NCBI GenBank assembly: GCA_034190945.1
Contig: CM067219.1
Location: 41,986,031-42,050,030, forward strand
From: Octodonta nipae
Taxonomy: Eukaryota; Arthropoda; Insecta; Coleoptera; Chrysomelidae
Direction: 5' to 3'
Length of the DNA: 64,000 nt
In this document: positions 21,349 to 32,900 of the stretch, piece after piece
Layout: the number at the start of each line of letters is the position of its first letter
How positions within the stretch are numbered: position 1 is the stretch's first letter
Notes under the pieces: model-generated
Database searches by the model: none
Seen by the model: the letters and a program-made list of their open reading frames with translations, nothing else
What the model was told of the DNA's origin: nothing
Position numbers and translations under genes: made by a program

Positions 21349-22266
21349 TCATTCGTTTTACACCACTCATAGTCTTTTATTTCCTGAGATGGTACTACTG
21401 TCGCACTAACCTTGTTTAACATCGAACATGTCAAGCCGTTCACCTCCCCTTTGTTTATATTCCGTGTTATATTGGTATAAGTATACAAGGTATAAGTATA
21501 CAGTATGTAAGTATATAATGTGTTAGCAATGAGAGTGTACACAGTGTAAATGTTACGGTAAAAGTAGATATTACGGCAAACGTACACATTTTCCGGTAAA
21601 TGTGCACATTTGCCTCCTCGTTTGGGTAATGTGCATTCAACTAACATTTACAATTTCAAATAAGGGAAATGTACATTGAATTCACAATGACCATGTTGTT
21701 TTGGTAAATGTGAGCATACAAAATACGCAAGTGCTAGTTATGTGGTGCGCATGCGCACTTGTAGTGGTACGCGAACTACCGTTATTGTAGGCATGAATTC
21801 GCCAATTGCAAACAAAAGTTTATATCAAATTATAGGAATGCAGTCCCTTACTGGTGGAGAAGGTTTTAACAGATGCACCTGTAAAGCAACATGTTCCTAA
21901 AAAAATGCAGTTGTAAAAATAAATAATGTCTTTATTGAGATACATTACATTGTGGCGAAGTTGCCGGAATGTTATGTAATTCCAAGTGCCACAATAGCAA
22001 TTCTTGCTCAAATGAATAAAACTTTTTTCATTCTGAAATTTCTATATGTTCCTTTATAACATTTAACTGTCGTAATAAAAAAAGTATGAAAATATTATTA
22101 TTTGTTTGAATCCCATCGTATTGGTCCTGAAAAACTAGGACGAAAATTATATTTATGGATATTGGGATCATAATCTACGACATACATAATATACAAAGAA
22201 AAGTATGTTTTGTTTGTCATTTACATTTTTTAATTAAAATAATTTTCGTTGTTAAAGCCCAACTTT
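21349..22266. other. Intronic stretch with repeated AAATGTRCACATTT/CGGTAA words
   Basis: Non-coding. From about 21480 to 21720 short words such as GTATACA, ATGTGCACATTT, CGGTAAA and GGTAAATGTG recur in both orientations. Related words return at 22260-22335. It could be the body of a small DNA element, but no ends were fixed. Confidence 0.4.
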
Positions 22267-22310
22267 TTGGGAAATGTACACATTTTACGGTAAAAGTGTA
22301 CATTTCCCAA
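22267..22310. repeat. 44-bp near-perfect palindrome
   Basis: TTGGGAAATGTACAC ... GTGTACATTTCCCAA, with a centre ATTTTACGGTAAAA. Related palindromic words occur at 21560-21620. Confidence 0.85.
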
Positions 22311-22404
22311 GAGTGTACATTTACCGTAACATAAATATACAATAAATTCGTATACAGGGTGAAGCACAGATAGCAGTATAAATACAAAGTCCAAGTACAC
22401 AGCA

Positions 22405-22407
<3 letters not shown>

Positions 22408-22452
<45 letters not shown>
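22408..22452. repeat. (TA)n microsatellite
   Basis: A 45-bp alternating TA run directly abuts the 3' end (minus sense) of PLE family II. Confidence 0.98.
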
Positions 22453-22455
<3 letters not shown>

Positions 22456-22530
22456 CTGAGAGGCTTCCGCGGTCATTATTATGAACTAAGCTAGGTTCCG
22501 GGTGAGAACCGCGTCTGAATTTATTGAATA

Positions 22531-22572
22531 CTCGACGTTTCGACTCCTGCTTTGGAGCCATTATCAAGAGAC
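22531..22572 (-). ncRNA. Hammerhead-like motif in PLE II tail
   Basis: In minus sense: TTGATAATGGCTCC, loop, GGAGTC, GAAACGTCGAG. This is a core-like TTGATAA, a 5-6-bp stem II (GCTCC/GGAGT), GAA and self-complementary ACGT before C. A near-identical motif lies at 51762-51803. The core differs from CTGANGA, so activity is doubtful. Confidence 0.4.
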
Positions 22573-22729
22573 AAAAGTGAAAAAGAGTTTCAGAGTCTAG
22601 ATCGAACTCGGGGCCTCAATCTGCCTACTCCCCAAGAGTCACTAGGTAACTGAACAGTTCAGTAACCTAATTACTTGAAGTTAAATTATAACCTTTATGA
22701 CATATATGGATATTATTTTTGCTTAGTAG

Positions 22730-23440
22730 TCATTTGAATTGTGTTGAATGACCTTTTACATACGGCAAAGACAATAATCTATGGTTGTTCTTATTTATTT
22801 TTCGTTCTAGTGGCTGGTTTTCTTGTGCATGACTTCGGAATACTTTTAGCTTGGCGTTAAATATTTGATTTATCATTTTGTTCGGATAATCATTTGCTTT
22901 GAGTGCATTTTTCGCTTTATTTATTGCATGATCTCTAAATTCATCATCAGATAGTTTTATGGCTCTGTCTGCTAACCCCATTATGACGGATTTTTTGTTG
23001 GGCAAGTGGGTGATTAGAGTTGAAGTGCAGATATCTTGCTGACCAACTTTTTTTTGTATACCATTCAGTTAAAATATTTTCTTTCTTACGATGTAGTGTA
23101 ATATCCATATAATACATTTTGATACAATAACATACATTTTGATTCTATTTCTATTGTGAATTGTATTTTTTTATGAAAACTGTTAAAGGCCACAAGTATA
23201 TCATTTATTTTATCTGTTGGTACAGCAGTTATGCAGTCATCAACAGATCTATAAAAAAAATAGTATATGATAATCGATATTAGCAAGGACAGCTTCTTCC
23301 AGGTCCTCCATTAGAATCTGAGCTACAATACTTGAAATTGAAGCTCCCATGGCACACCCTTCAATTTGTTTGTAAAAATTCCCATTATACGTGATATATG
23401 AGGAGTTTAACGTAGTATTGATTGAGTCCAGGAACTTCAA
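22730..23440 (-). pseudogene. PLE family II reverse transcriptase (broken)
   Basis: Three minus-strand frames give PLE RT blocks. The first is FYKQIEGCAMGASISSIVAQ (motif B, 23249-23440). The second, after an overlap, is SVDDCITAVPTDKINDILVAF (YVDD replaced by SVDD) with KKIQFTIEIES (23086-23286). The third is KKSVIMGLADRAIKLSDDEF, KANDYPNKMINQIF and LLSLPYVKG (22730-23005). The order is canonical for Penelope-like elements. Frameshifts separate the blocks and the GIY-YIG domain is not seen. The sequence differs clearly from family I. Confidence 0.82.
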
Positions 23441-23544
23441 TTCAAGTATTGTAGCTCAGATTGTAATGGATTTATTGTAAAATATATTAATTGTAATGTG
23501 AACGGGTCAGACGATCCCTTACCACTTGAATCCTTTTTTTTCAG

Positions 23545-23623
23545 GAGTGTTTTTCCTGATATTTACAATCTCTGGTTTTATTTGGATGACATTTTTATGC
23601 ACAGATATATCGCTTGATATCAT
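23545..23623 (+). CDS. Methuselah-like GPCR, TM3 exon
   Basis: A 79-bp exon between a TTTTTTTCAG acceptor (23543-23544) and a GTAAGTATG donor (23624). With the G left from exon 1 it reads GVFFLIFTISGFIWMTFLCT then DISLDI, a single hydrophobic helix with the W-M-x-F pattern seen in TM3 of Methuselah-type receptors. It ends in phase 2 (AT), completed by A of the next exon. The PLE II relic ends only about 80 bp upstream of the acceptor. Confidence 0.85.
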
Positions 23624-24639
23624 GTAAGTATGTTTTATATAATATTTAGTACAATACGCTAAACAAAGTAGGTGAAAAAATTAACACCAAGAAATAACAA
23701 ACAAATCCCTAAAACTTATTAACTATATTTTGATCGAGATTATTTAAATTTTTGTGTTATTTGGTCAATAAGGCGAAAATAAATGTCGCTCGCAGTGAAC
23801 TTGGTGTATCTCTCATTTCTGAGTGAACTTTGCTCAAATAACTTTCTTTCTCACATCGGACAAGAACTCGCATAATATGATTTTTACCTGGTTATGGGCC
23901 CATCAGGTCAAGAAAACTGTTCTGACTCTTGGACTGGATATATACGTAACAACGTCAATTTCCACTGAGTTACAGAAGTTTATGGAATTTGAATTTTCTA
24001 ACCCCACATTGCTGTATAAACTCTTCGGGTGTATCTGGGTAGGTTAGATATATCAAACATCGAATTCGAGCCTTGAATAACTCAGATTTTAAAGTGACAC
24101 GAGTTAATGTTAGTTTGGTTCCAGGATTGAAATTATTTTATCACTTGTTCTAGTGGAATATATTAGAGAATTCTGTAGCAGAGACTCTGTGAAAGCACAA
24201 ATAAAGGGCGTTTTTTATCATCAGCCCATAAAACTTTAAAACATTTACCAAAAAAAATAGGCATCGAAAGTATGTATTTTCACTATAAGATCTTTGGCAA
24301 CTACTGTACTTGACAATTTCCTGTAATTTGCATTTTTTGAGAAAAAATTTTGAATTTCACCTTGAATTTCAAATTTGACTTTGTACCTTGTTCTCTATAT
24401 GATTATTTTGATTTCGACATTATGAACCCACATTTTTTTTCATTTATCAAATATATGTCTAACTTCAGTGAAGTTATTTCATAATTAACCATTTCGTTTC
24501 TTTGTTTCATTAACTGAAACATCTCCTCTAAATGGAAGTTTAATAAATTATTATCCCGACTTGACCATACAATGTATGGCATCACACTCCCTCTAAGGCA
24601 CGCTATGAGTGCCTTTAGGGGAAAATTCACTAAACCCCA
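23624..24639. other. Receptor intron 2, first part
   Basis: No coding or repeat feature recognised. The open stretches at 23823-24047 (plus) and 24403-24630 (minus) show no domain. Confidence 0.4.
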
Positions 24640-24765
24640 GATATCCTAGATATCAAAAGGATTTAGCTCTGTGGGAGCCCTTGCCAGGTTTTCAGGCCAG
24701 TGGCTGGAGTCGTGGCGGCAGTTTCCCATGAATTTCCTGACCGTCCGGGTCATTATTATTATTAA
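24640..24765 (-). mobile_element. R4/Dong-like LINE 5'-end fragment at a TAA repeat
   Basis: In minus sense TAATAATAATAATG runs into GACCCGGACGGTCAGGAAAT and a GC-rich leader (GCCGCCACGACTCCAGCCAC). The GC content contrasts with the AT-rich intron. The position directly behind a TAA run is like the two R4-like copies at 52147 and 61372, although the leader sequence differs. Family assignment is tentative. Confidence 0.4.
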
Positions 24766-25635
24766 TCTTTAAATAGCTTCTGTTTATCATGTCGCACTCA
24801 TAGCCCTATTCCCGGTTAAGATAAATTTTAATTACACAAAAAAAATATCTACTTCTTGTTAAAAATATGAATTTGTTTACATAATGCCTTATTTATTATT
24901 TATTGCTATTAGTTTTTGGCGGTAATTATCGCTAACTGTGTCCAATAAACAATAAAAATAATTGGCAATAAGAGATAATTTTCATGCATTATTATTAATA
25001 TTATTTTCTATTGTTTATGATTATTGAGTTTCATTGTGTACCTGTACGATATTATATCATTCCAAGAAAAAATCTTTAGAAACTATTGAAATTCCGCAGT
25101 TTCTTATTTTTCATCAGCTAATTTCTATAAAATATCCTTTTTATTTTTCACAGTAGATGAACTCATTTCTTTGGTGTATAATGTACAATAGTTTGATGAT
25201 TTACTTTGCTCGTTCCCTCATGTACGTATGATTCATGATTACTCGAAACCAAAATTAATATTAACCGTTAGTAATAAAAAATTAGGGTAGAAATGGGAGA
25301 ACTGCTCGTCAGTTGTCAGAACTCTAATTTTATTTGATAATTTTCCATAATATTCCGTATGCATTAGCAAAAACTAAGAAGTCAACTGTGTGGCCTTTGT
25401 GTGTGTCTTGTGAAGACCAGAGCCTGCAGCAAGGCGGTACAGCCCTAAATGCTACAATTTTCATTCAATGGTTTCATTGGCCGTTCTAATATTTCTTGTC
25501 TTAACATTTTCTCTGTTTTTCTTGTTCATCTTAAATTTTCTTCTAATTTCGCCATTACGATCAAAGCAATGTAACCCCAGTAAAATATAACACGTCAATA
25601 TTTACTAGAAATCTACAATATTCTATTCTATTTAT
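24766..25635. other. Receptor intron 2, AT-rich stretch
   Basis: No feature recognised. Confidence 0.4.
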
Positions 25636-26530
25636 ACAGGGTGTTCAATTTTGACTTGGACACATATTAATAACTTGAAAATTTGTGTCATATGAAATTT
25701 TTTTTAAATAAATCTCAAAGGGTAATGATAACTTTAACCTGACCTTCAAGGTAAATTAAAGGTCAGATAGATATGGTAACCCATAATTTTGATTACGGAA
25801 ATGCAAAAAGCGGAAATTTTCACGTCTAAATGAGAGCTTCATGATATTGACCTTCTATGTCATTTAAAGGACTTTTTTTTAATGGTAAACTATAATTTTG
25901 ATTCCAGCACATTTTCATGGCAAAAAGTGACCGTGTCTGCAACCGTGACTTTGACCTTTAAGGTCACCTCAAGCTCAAGTAGATTTTGTAATGGAACTCA
26001 ATAACTTATCCCTGTAAAAAAGGGAGCGGAAAATTTGACGTTCACAAACGTCCTTGACAATCTTCAAAATTGTATCTTTCAAGGTCATGGCCAAGGTTAA
26101 ATTAGATAACTCAAAAAATAATAACAAATTTGACGTAAACTGGTTAAACTTGCCGGCTATCTTGAATCCGCCGTCTTGGTTTTAGGAATTGTTATTAACT
26201 GATCTGATTTTTAATTAGTGACCCCTTACAGTAATTGGTTGTGAACGCTAATTCCTTAACTTTTTGGAAACGTCATTGACCTCTCTGGACTTAACATTTT
26301 CCGCTCCTTTATTTCCAAGTTTAAAAGTATAGGGTTCCATTAACAAAATCAATCTAATTTTGAGTATAGCTTGAAGGACAGATCACCTGTGGACGTGAAG
26401 TTTTCCGCTCTCTCCGCTTCCGGGATCAAAATTATAAGTTACCATCAAAAAGTCGACTTGACCTTGAAGGTCATGGGTCAAGGTCAATGGCACCATTCCC
26501 TTCAACTTTTTTCTATACGACGCAAAATTT
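25636..26530. repeat. Unclassified repeat-like block rich in AGGTCA words
   Basis: It starts with ACAGGGTGTTCAATTTTGACT, a typical start of insect transposon ends. It carries many AGGTCA/TGACCT words in both orientations (near 25740, 25759, 25848, 25952, 25961, 26082, 26277, 26459, 26468 and 26481), plus recurring AAAATTATAAGTTACCAT-like and TTTTCCGCTC words. It is non-coding. The right end is not fixed. Confidence 0.45.
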
Positions 26531-26734
26531 TAAAGTTATTGATGTGAAAATGGAATTCTCTGTATATGAAAGCTGTTGATTTTTTGTTGTTACTATACCA
26601 GTAGATTCCTTACCAACCACCAGTTACTGCTCACTGCTGGCGACGTTATCCGTATCAAAATCCACTGTACTCAATCTTCCAAAAAATATTACAAGTATTT
26701 TACGAGCGAGCAATTAATCGCATTGTACTTTCAG

Positions 26735-26892
26735 ATATTTTCAAGAAGGATACCAGTCAAAAACCTTATGGATTACATATCTGGTAGCTTCAATACTTAT
26801 TCCTACAATAGTTGTTGTTAGTGAGACTAAACCTAGTATACCTATGACTTTAATGCTATCAGGCACAGATAATTCAGTTTGCTCATATGAAA
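26735..26892 (+). CDS. Methuselah-like GPCR, TM4 and loop-2 exon
   Basis: A 158-bp exon between ACTTTCAG (to 26734) and GTAAGTAG (26893). The frame set by exon 2 reads YFQEGYQSKTLWITYLVASI then LIPTIVVVSE (TM4), followed by extracellular loop 2 with SGTDNSVCSYE, whose cysteine pairs with that at TM3 in family-B-type receptors. A different frame here gives an ATG-initiated open stretch (26576-26821), which is a shadow. It ends in phase 1 (A). Confidence 0.85.
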
Positions 26893-27788
26893 GTAAGTAG
26901 ATTTTAAAATCTCCAAATAATCTCTGTTGTTACGGTTGTCCGATCCGAACATGAAGCAATTTACTGAGCATATTCTCGCCTTTTTAGTAAATTTCCATAA
27001 GGGAAAGTGAAGTTAGCGAAATTTTAAATAAGCTGTTCTGGACCGCCTCACAATAGTATTTTCTCCCTTCAAAAACACCATCATATTATGTGATGTGCAT
27101 GTTTGTTATTTGAACAATAGTTAGAGACTGAAATTTTTAACTGCAAAACGATATTTAAACTTTTTGTATTTGACAAATCAATGTTTTTTTAATAATTAAT
27201 TAATAATATCGACAATTGTTATTTCCTTGCCAACAGCTATGCTATTAATAGGCATTAGTTAGTTTTGTGGCACTCACCTTATCAGTATTTTACACCATCC
27301 AATTCAAAGGAGTGTTTTTTTTAAAGGGGTTACCTCCCCTAACTAATTAACTAATTTGTAGTAAAACCAGCAACCCGACACGATATGAAGAAAATGTATT
27401 GGTTTTACGACAACTATTAAAAAGAACATAGTTGACTCCCCAGAGAATAATGGAAGTAAAACTAAGGCTCGCGTTTGAAGGATTAAGTTCTGAAGTCTAT
27501 CTCTGTCAGGATCACAGAGAGGGCTTACTACCCGTGAGACCAATATCATAACAAATTTATGAATCAGGGAATTGATATAGTTCTGTACGGTTCTAAATAG
27601 TTATTTATTTTAACCAATAATCTTTCTTAATACCAAGCTAAAACTGCAGTTTCGAAGTTCAAAATAAGGAAATTAAACTTATTAGCTTCCTTTCAGGTCA
27701 AGGTGCAGTTGATAAAAAATTAGTACAAGTTACCGTACGTTCTTACAATTCCATCGACATAGTATGAAAGAATTGTAAGCACATAGAC
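26893..27788. other. Start of receptor intron 3
   Basis: AT-rich, non-coding, no recognised element. The last 8 bp (27781-27788, ACATAGAC) are the left target duplication of the hAT element. Confidence 0.5.
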
Positions 27789-28340
27789 CAGTGGTTCTCA
27801 ACCGCCGTTCCGCGGAACACTGGTGTTCCGCGAAGCTGTCCCAGGTGTTCCGCGAAAATTTTGAATATAATATAATAAGAAACAGTAAATTTTTTTATTA
27901 CTATAAAATAAATACTACATAGTTTTGTTAATTATTTGAAATTTAGCAAAAATATTCAATATTATTCTAAATTTTCGCGGAACAGTCAATAATATTAACA
28001 GTGTAATTATCGAACGACGCAGTTACGTCGTTTGGAGTTACTCCGGGGAATACCACTAAATTTCTAGTGTACTCGATAGCGCAGGGAGCGCTACGTAGTG
28101 TTGATTTCGTGCTGTTTCTCTTTCTTCGTACGTAAATAACAAAAGCGCAATTTCGATCTGCGGTTCAGCCATAATTTAATATAAATATCTAGTTTTCGTG
28201 AGTGTGTTTTTTATTGTATATATATATTTTATATTGTTGGAAATTGGTAAGATGAAATGCAAGTTGTGTAGTTTTAACAGTATTCTTATCTTTTTTAGTT
28301 GCTTATTTTAGCATTTATACAAGACTTTTAAATCTGAAAT

Positions 28341-28898
28341 ATGGACAAATTTTTGAAAAGAAAGACTGAAAGTGAGGTTAATGTTGGGGCGAGTACAAGC
28401 AGGTCTTCTTCAATTGAAGGAGATATGCAAGGCAACAAAAATGCCGAAAATAAACGTAAAAAGATATCCGAATCAGTTCGGCATTATTCGGAAGAATATC
28501 TGAAGTTTGGTTTTACATGGAGCGGTAGTCAAGATGTTCCTATTCCGAGATGTATTGTATGTGGTGAAAAATTGGCTAACAGTGCAATGGTCCCAGCTAA
28601 GTTACAGCGACACCTTTCAACAAAACATTCTTGTCTAACTTCGAAAGGTAAAGATTATTTCGAAAGATTGCTGAAAAATCAAGAAGTGCAAGCAACATGC
28701 TTTCGAAAGAGCGTTACAATTTCGGATAAAGCGCAAATCGCTTCTTATAAAGTGGCAGAACTAATTGCATTGAAGCAAAAGCCGCATGATATCGCAGAAT
28801 CGATAATTTTGCCCGCATGTTTAGAAATTGTTAAGATTATGTTTGGCAATGAAGCGCAGCGAGACGTCCTAAAATTCCCGTTTCGGACGATACGATAA
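28341..28898 (+). pseudogene. hAT transposase, N-terminal part with BED-type zinc finger
   Basis: This frame starts at the ATG 28341 (MDKFLKRKTESEVNVGASTS), a start typical of ZBED5/Charlie-like hAT transposases. Residues C71, C74, H91 and H96 form a BED-type C2-HxxxxH zinc finger for DNA binding (PRCIVCGEKL then LQRHLSTKH). Block AELIALKQKPHDIAESIILP follows. The frame stops at 28898, but the natural continuation (IPVSDDTIKRRIIDM) lies in the next frame from about 28870. One small indel near 28868-28875 therefore splits the gene. Confidence 0.92.
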
Positions 28899-30235
28899 AA
28901 AGAAGAATTATAGATATGTCAGGTTTTATAGAGAACGCAGTGACGGCGAAATTAAGTACAAAAAATTTTTCGCTGCAAATTGACGAATCCACTGACATAA
29001 GTGGCAAAGCCCAATTAATCGGATTTATTCGCTTTGTTGACGACACTGAAATAATAAATCAGTTTTTATTCTGCAAGGAACTTATTGGTCACGCAACTGG
29101 AGAAGACATATTTAATTCAGTATCATCTTATTTGGAAGAATGGAAATTATCCTGGGAAAATTGCGCAGGAATCTGTACTGATGGAGCTCCAGCCATGCGT
29201 GGCAGTATTAAGGGATTTTGTAGTCGAGTTAAAGCAATAAATTCAAATATAGTCTCTACTCACTGCTTTCTACACAGGGAATCTTTGATTTCGAAGAGTC
29301 TACCAGCAAACTTAAAGTCTGTTTTGGAACAAGTCGTACATATGGTGAATTATATTAAATCGAGACCATTAAAAACCCGTATGTTCAAACAACTTTGTAA
29401 CACCATGGAATCCAAATATAAATGTTTGCTTTTGCACTCTGAAGTGAGGTGGCTCTCAAGAGGAAAAGTGCTAACCCGAGTTCATGAGTTGAAACAGGAA
29501 TTGCTAGTTTTTTTTAGACAAGAGGGTAATGATGTATACGTAAAATATTTGGAAAATGATGCATGGTGTACTAAGCTAGCATATTTAGCCGATATCTTCA
29601 GCTACTTAAATTCAGTCAATACATCTCTTCAAGGAAAAAATGAAAATATTCTGACATCCACAGACAAATTGCTAGCTTTCCAGAAAAAGCTTTTGCTTTG
29701 GAAAAATCGTATTGCTCAAAATCGCAAATTTGATATGTTTCCGTTATTAGCAACGGAAAATATTGTTAACATTAACGAAATGATTTCAAATGTGGCAGAG
29801 CATTTGTCAATATTGCAAGACAAAATAACTCATTACTTTCCATCTCTTAATATTGAAGACTTTGATTGGGCGCGAAATCCATTTGGTGAATTTGATATAA
29901 TGAACCAAGATTTTTCTATTCAGGAAGCAGATGAGTTTATTAATATATCAACGGATCGAACGTTACAACTAAAATTCAAAGAAGAAGGAGTGGAAAGGTT
30001 TTGGATTTCCATCGAGAATGAACATCCATTTATTGCAAAACGAGCGTTGAATATCTTGTTGCTCTTTTCGACGTCCTATCTGTGCGAACTTGGATTTTCA
30101 ACTCTAACAAATATTAAAAGCAAAAAAAGAGAAAGACTTACCAATTTAGAAGAAGAAATGAGAGTAGCGCTCTCTTACATAAGACCCAACCTTGAGGAAA
30201 TTTGTAAAGGTCGTCAAGCGCAAATTTCTCATTAA
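28871..30235 (+). pseudogene. hAT transposase, catalytic core and dimerisation domain
   Basis: This frame continues the protein after the frameshift: IPVSDDTIKRRII, then SLQIDESTDIS (first catalytic Asp), ENCAGICTDGAPAMRGSIKG (second Asp), STHCFLHRESLISKSLP, and LLHSEVRWLSRGKVL (acidic residue and Trp region). It closes with the hAT C-terminal dimerisation block FWISIENEHPFIAKRALNIL, then STSYLCELGFSTLTNIKSKK. Without the indel the protein would be about 630 residues, normal for this family. No other stop interrupts it, so the copy is relatively young. Domestication is unlikely because TIRs and target duplications are intact. Confidence 0.93.
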
Positions 30236-30399
30236 AATAAGTTACCATGTAATATATATCTTTATTTCAATTAAATATTAATCTTCCAATTATTTTGTGT
30301 GATTTACATTAGATTTACAAATTTTATGATAATGGTGTTCCGCCAAAATCGAGACCACTTAAAAGTGTTCCGTGATCCCAAAAAGGTTGAGAGCCACTG

Positions 30400-31249
30400 A
30401 CATAGACATTTGAAAAAAAAATGTTTCATACAATGGGAGAAAAACATCAACAATTGTTAAATTTGTACAATCGTCTATATAGTCTATATGGCTTCCCCAT
30501 CTAGTTGATTTTTCATTTGTCAACTAGTCATTTATAACATTAGCAGATGATAAACAGTCTCTATTAAACTTAGCTTATATATCTAGAGGTAGCCTGCAAT
30601 GCACAAATGTCGTGACAATACTAGAAAGAGACGGGAATAGAGAGATCAAGAGGCTATTTGACTAGATTGGGATCTGAATTCAATGAACTACATCCACAAT
30701 AGAGTTCATTGGCTGCTTCCAGACACCAAGTGAGATAACATGATGCTCTTTTTATTGCCCTCTGTTTCTAGCTTTGTCACGAATGTGTGCATTTCAAGCT
30801 ACCTCCACAGGCATATGCTTTTAAAAAAATGTATCCTTGCAAAAAAGAGGAGGTTATCAATTTCCAGATAATCAGAAAAAAAACAGTTATTAAGGGATTG
30901 CGGTTCTAGTACTCGTCACTGATTCCTCTAAAAGGTTTCAATCAATCAATTTCAATATTATAACTTGGATTCAACAAAGATATATCCCAGGTGATTGCGT
31001 TTTCAGAAAATATGTGCAAATAACGGTAAACGTCTTACTAATTTTCTATTCAGAAATATATTGATCATACATTGTAATTCAGTGACTGCTTTTTAGTGTG
31101 TATTTGTCCCTCTCTCACATCACAGCAATCTTCTCCTAAACTACTGGACGGAAAAGGTTAAAAATTGGTGCCAATGTATAGTTTGGTGATCTGATGGAGA
31201 GTGTTTATGGTAAATGAAGAAATTTTGATTTTAGGGGTACTTCTGGGAG
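30400..31249. other. Receptor intron 3 stretch
   Basis: No gene. A short fragment resembling the AACCGACTTC repeat (AAAAGAGGAGGTTATCAATTT) lies near 30843-30863. Confidence 0.4.
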
Positions 31250-32900
31250 GAAAATTTAAAAAATCGTCCCCCCCCCCACCTTATCTCCGAAACTATAAGT
31301 AAAATTTTGAAAAAAATTAAATAGATACGTCGTTACCTGAATTTTACCGGAAAAATAAGGAAAAACCTCTACTATTAATTTTGGGGGGCAAATTACAGGA
31401 TTAAATGAAAAATATATAATTAAAATTGTTTCTAACACATCGTGTAATATTTCAAATGAAAGGGCTCATTATGGCGAAAACAAATATTTTTTTTTTCATA
31501 TTTTTAAAATAAATTATTTAAAAGATATTAACAAAAATATAAAAATGTTTACCGCATCCCTCTATCTCATCTCCGAAACTATAACCCGTAAAATTTTGAA
31601 AAAAAATTAGAGATGTGGGGCCTCACCTGAATTTTACCGGAAAAATAAGGAGAAACCTTTAGTATTAATTTGGGGGGCAAATTACAGTATTAAATGAAAA
31701 ATATTAAATTAAAATTGTTACTACACATCGTGTAATATATCAAATGAAAGGGCTCATTATGGCGAAAGTAAATATTATATTTTTTTCATATTTTTAAAAT
31801 AAATTATTTTAAGAATATTAACATAAATATAAAAAATTTTACCCATTTCCCCTACCTTATCTCCGAAACTATAAGCCCTAAAATTTTGAAAAAAATAGGG
31901 AAATAGGACCACACCTGAACTTTACTCGAAAAATAAGAAGAAACTCCTTATATTAATTTTAGGGGGCAAAATACAGCATTAAATAGAAAACATAAAATTA
32001 ACATTATTTCTAACGCATCGTTACGTGTAATATATCAAATCAAAGGGCTCATTATGCCGAATACAAATATATTTTTTTCATATTTTTAAAATGAATATCT
32101 TAAAATATTTTAACAAAAATATTTAAATAAATTACCCATTCCCCACTTTATTCCCCAAACTATAAGACCCATATTTTTTTGTTTACAGCAAAAATACGAA
32201 AAATCCCTAATATTAATTTTCGGGTCAAATTATAGAATTAAACGGAAAATAAAAAAATATTTTTTAAGGCATCATGCAATACATCAAATGAAAGGGCTCA
32301 TTATGAATAATACAAATACATATATTTCAAAATTAATTGTTTACGAGATATTAAGAAAAAGATATAAAAAATTCTGATTTCCCGCTTTATTTCCGAAACC
32401 ATACTACATAAAATTTTGAAAATAATTAGGGATACTGGGGCTCACTTGAAATTTATCAGAAAAAAATAGTAGAAAACTCCAATATTAATTTTGGGGACAA
32501 ATTATAGAATTAAATGGAAAATAAAAATTCAATTTTCAAAAGCACCATGTAATATATCAAATAAAAGGCTCATTATGTGAATTACAAAGATATCATATTT
32601 TAAAATCATTTGTTTAAAAGATATTAACAACAATATTAAACATCGACTTAATTCCCACTTTAGAAACTACATTATCTAAAATTTTGAAAAATATGTTTTA
32701 TTTGTATTTTTAAATAATTTGTCTAACAGATTTATAATTTATTATTTAAAACTGGACCTATTTTCCCCTTTATCTTCCAATCTGCAGAGCTTAAAATTCA
32801 GACTGTAGATTATAAAAAGGCTTTCCTGAAAGTTTATTAGTAAAATGAAACTCTAATGTTAATTTTGGGGGCCAAATTAGAAAATTAAATACATATGTAT
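31250..32900. repeat. Decaying tandem repeat, unit about 290 bp
   Basis: Units restart near 31272, 31565, 31857, 32147, 32387 and 32655 with CTTATCTCCGAAACTATAA-like words, followed by AAAATTTTGAAAAAAATTA, TATTAATTTTGGGGGGCAAA and ATCAAATGAAAGGGCTCATT. The first three units are closely similar; later units are shorter and more diverged. Non-coding. Confidence 0.85.

Larger units (their letters stand above)
22453..23462 (-). mobile_element. Penelope-like element, family II, copy 1 (3' half)
   Basis: In minus sense it contains RT palm (23440 to 23086), thumb/linker (23005 to 22730), a non-coding tail (22640 to 22453) with a hammerhead-like motif, then (TA)n. At its 5' end a 28-bp segment (23435-23462) is an inverted copy of 23315-23343, a small 5' inversion. 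It lies in receptor intron 1 and stops about 80 bp before exon 2. Confidence 0.8.
27789..30399 (+). mobile_element. Complete hAT element with 8-bp target duplication
   Basis: 2611 bp bounded by 15-bp terminal inverted repeats CAGTGGTTCTCAACC (left) and CAGTGGCTCTCAACC (inverted right), one mismatch. It is flanked by identical 8-bp duplications ACATAGAC (27781-27788 and 30400-30407). Both features are diagnostic of hAT elements. Subterminal TGTTCCGCG words repeat near both ends. It contains a transposase with a single frameshift. It lies in intron 3 of the receptor, in the same orientation. Confidence 0.96.

Noticed and set aside
26576..26821. 81-codon ATG-initiated ORF
   Set aside because: It overlaps receptor exon 3 in a different frame; the spliced frame has helix TM4 and fits both neighbours.
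28341..30235. Domesticated hAT-derived host gene
   Set aside because: Intact TIRs and 8-bp duplications plus a frameshift indicate an ordinary transposon copy.
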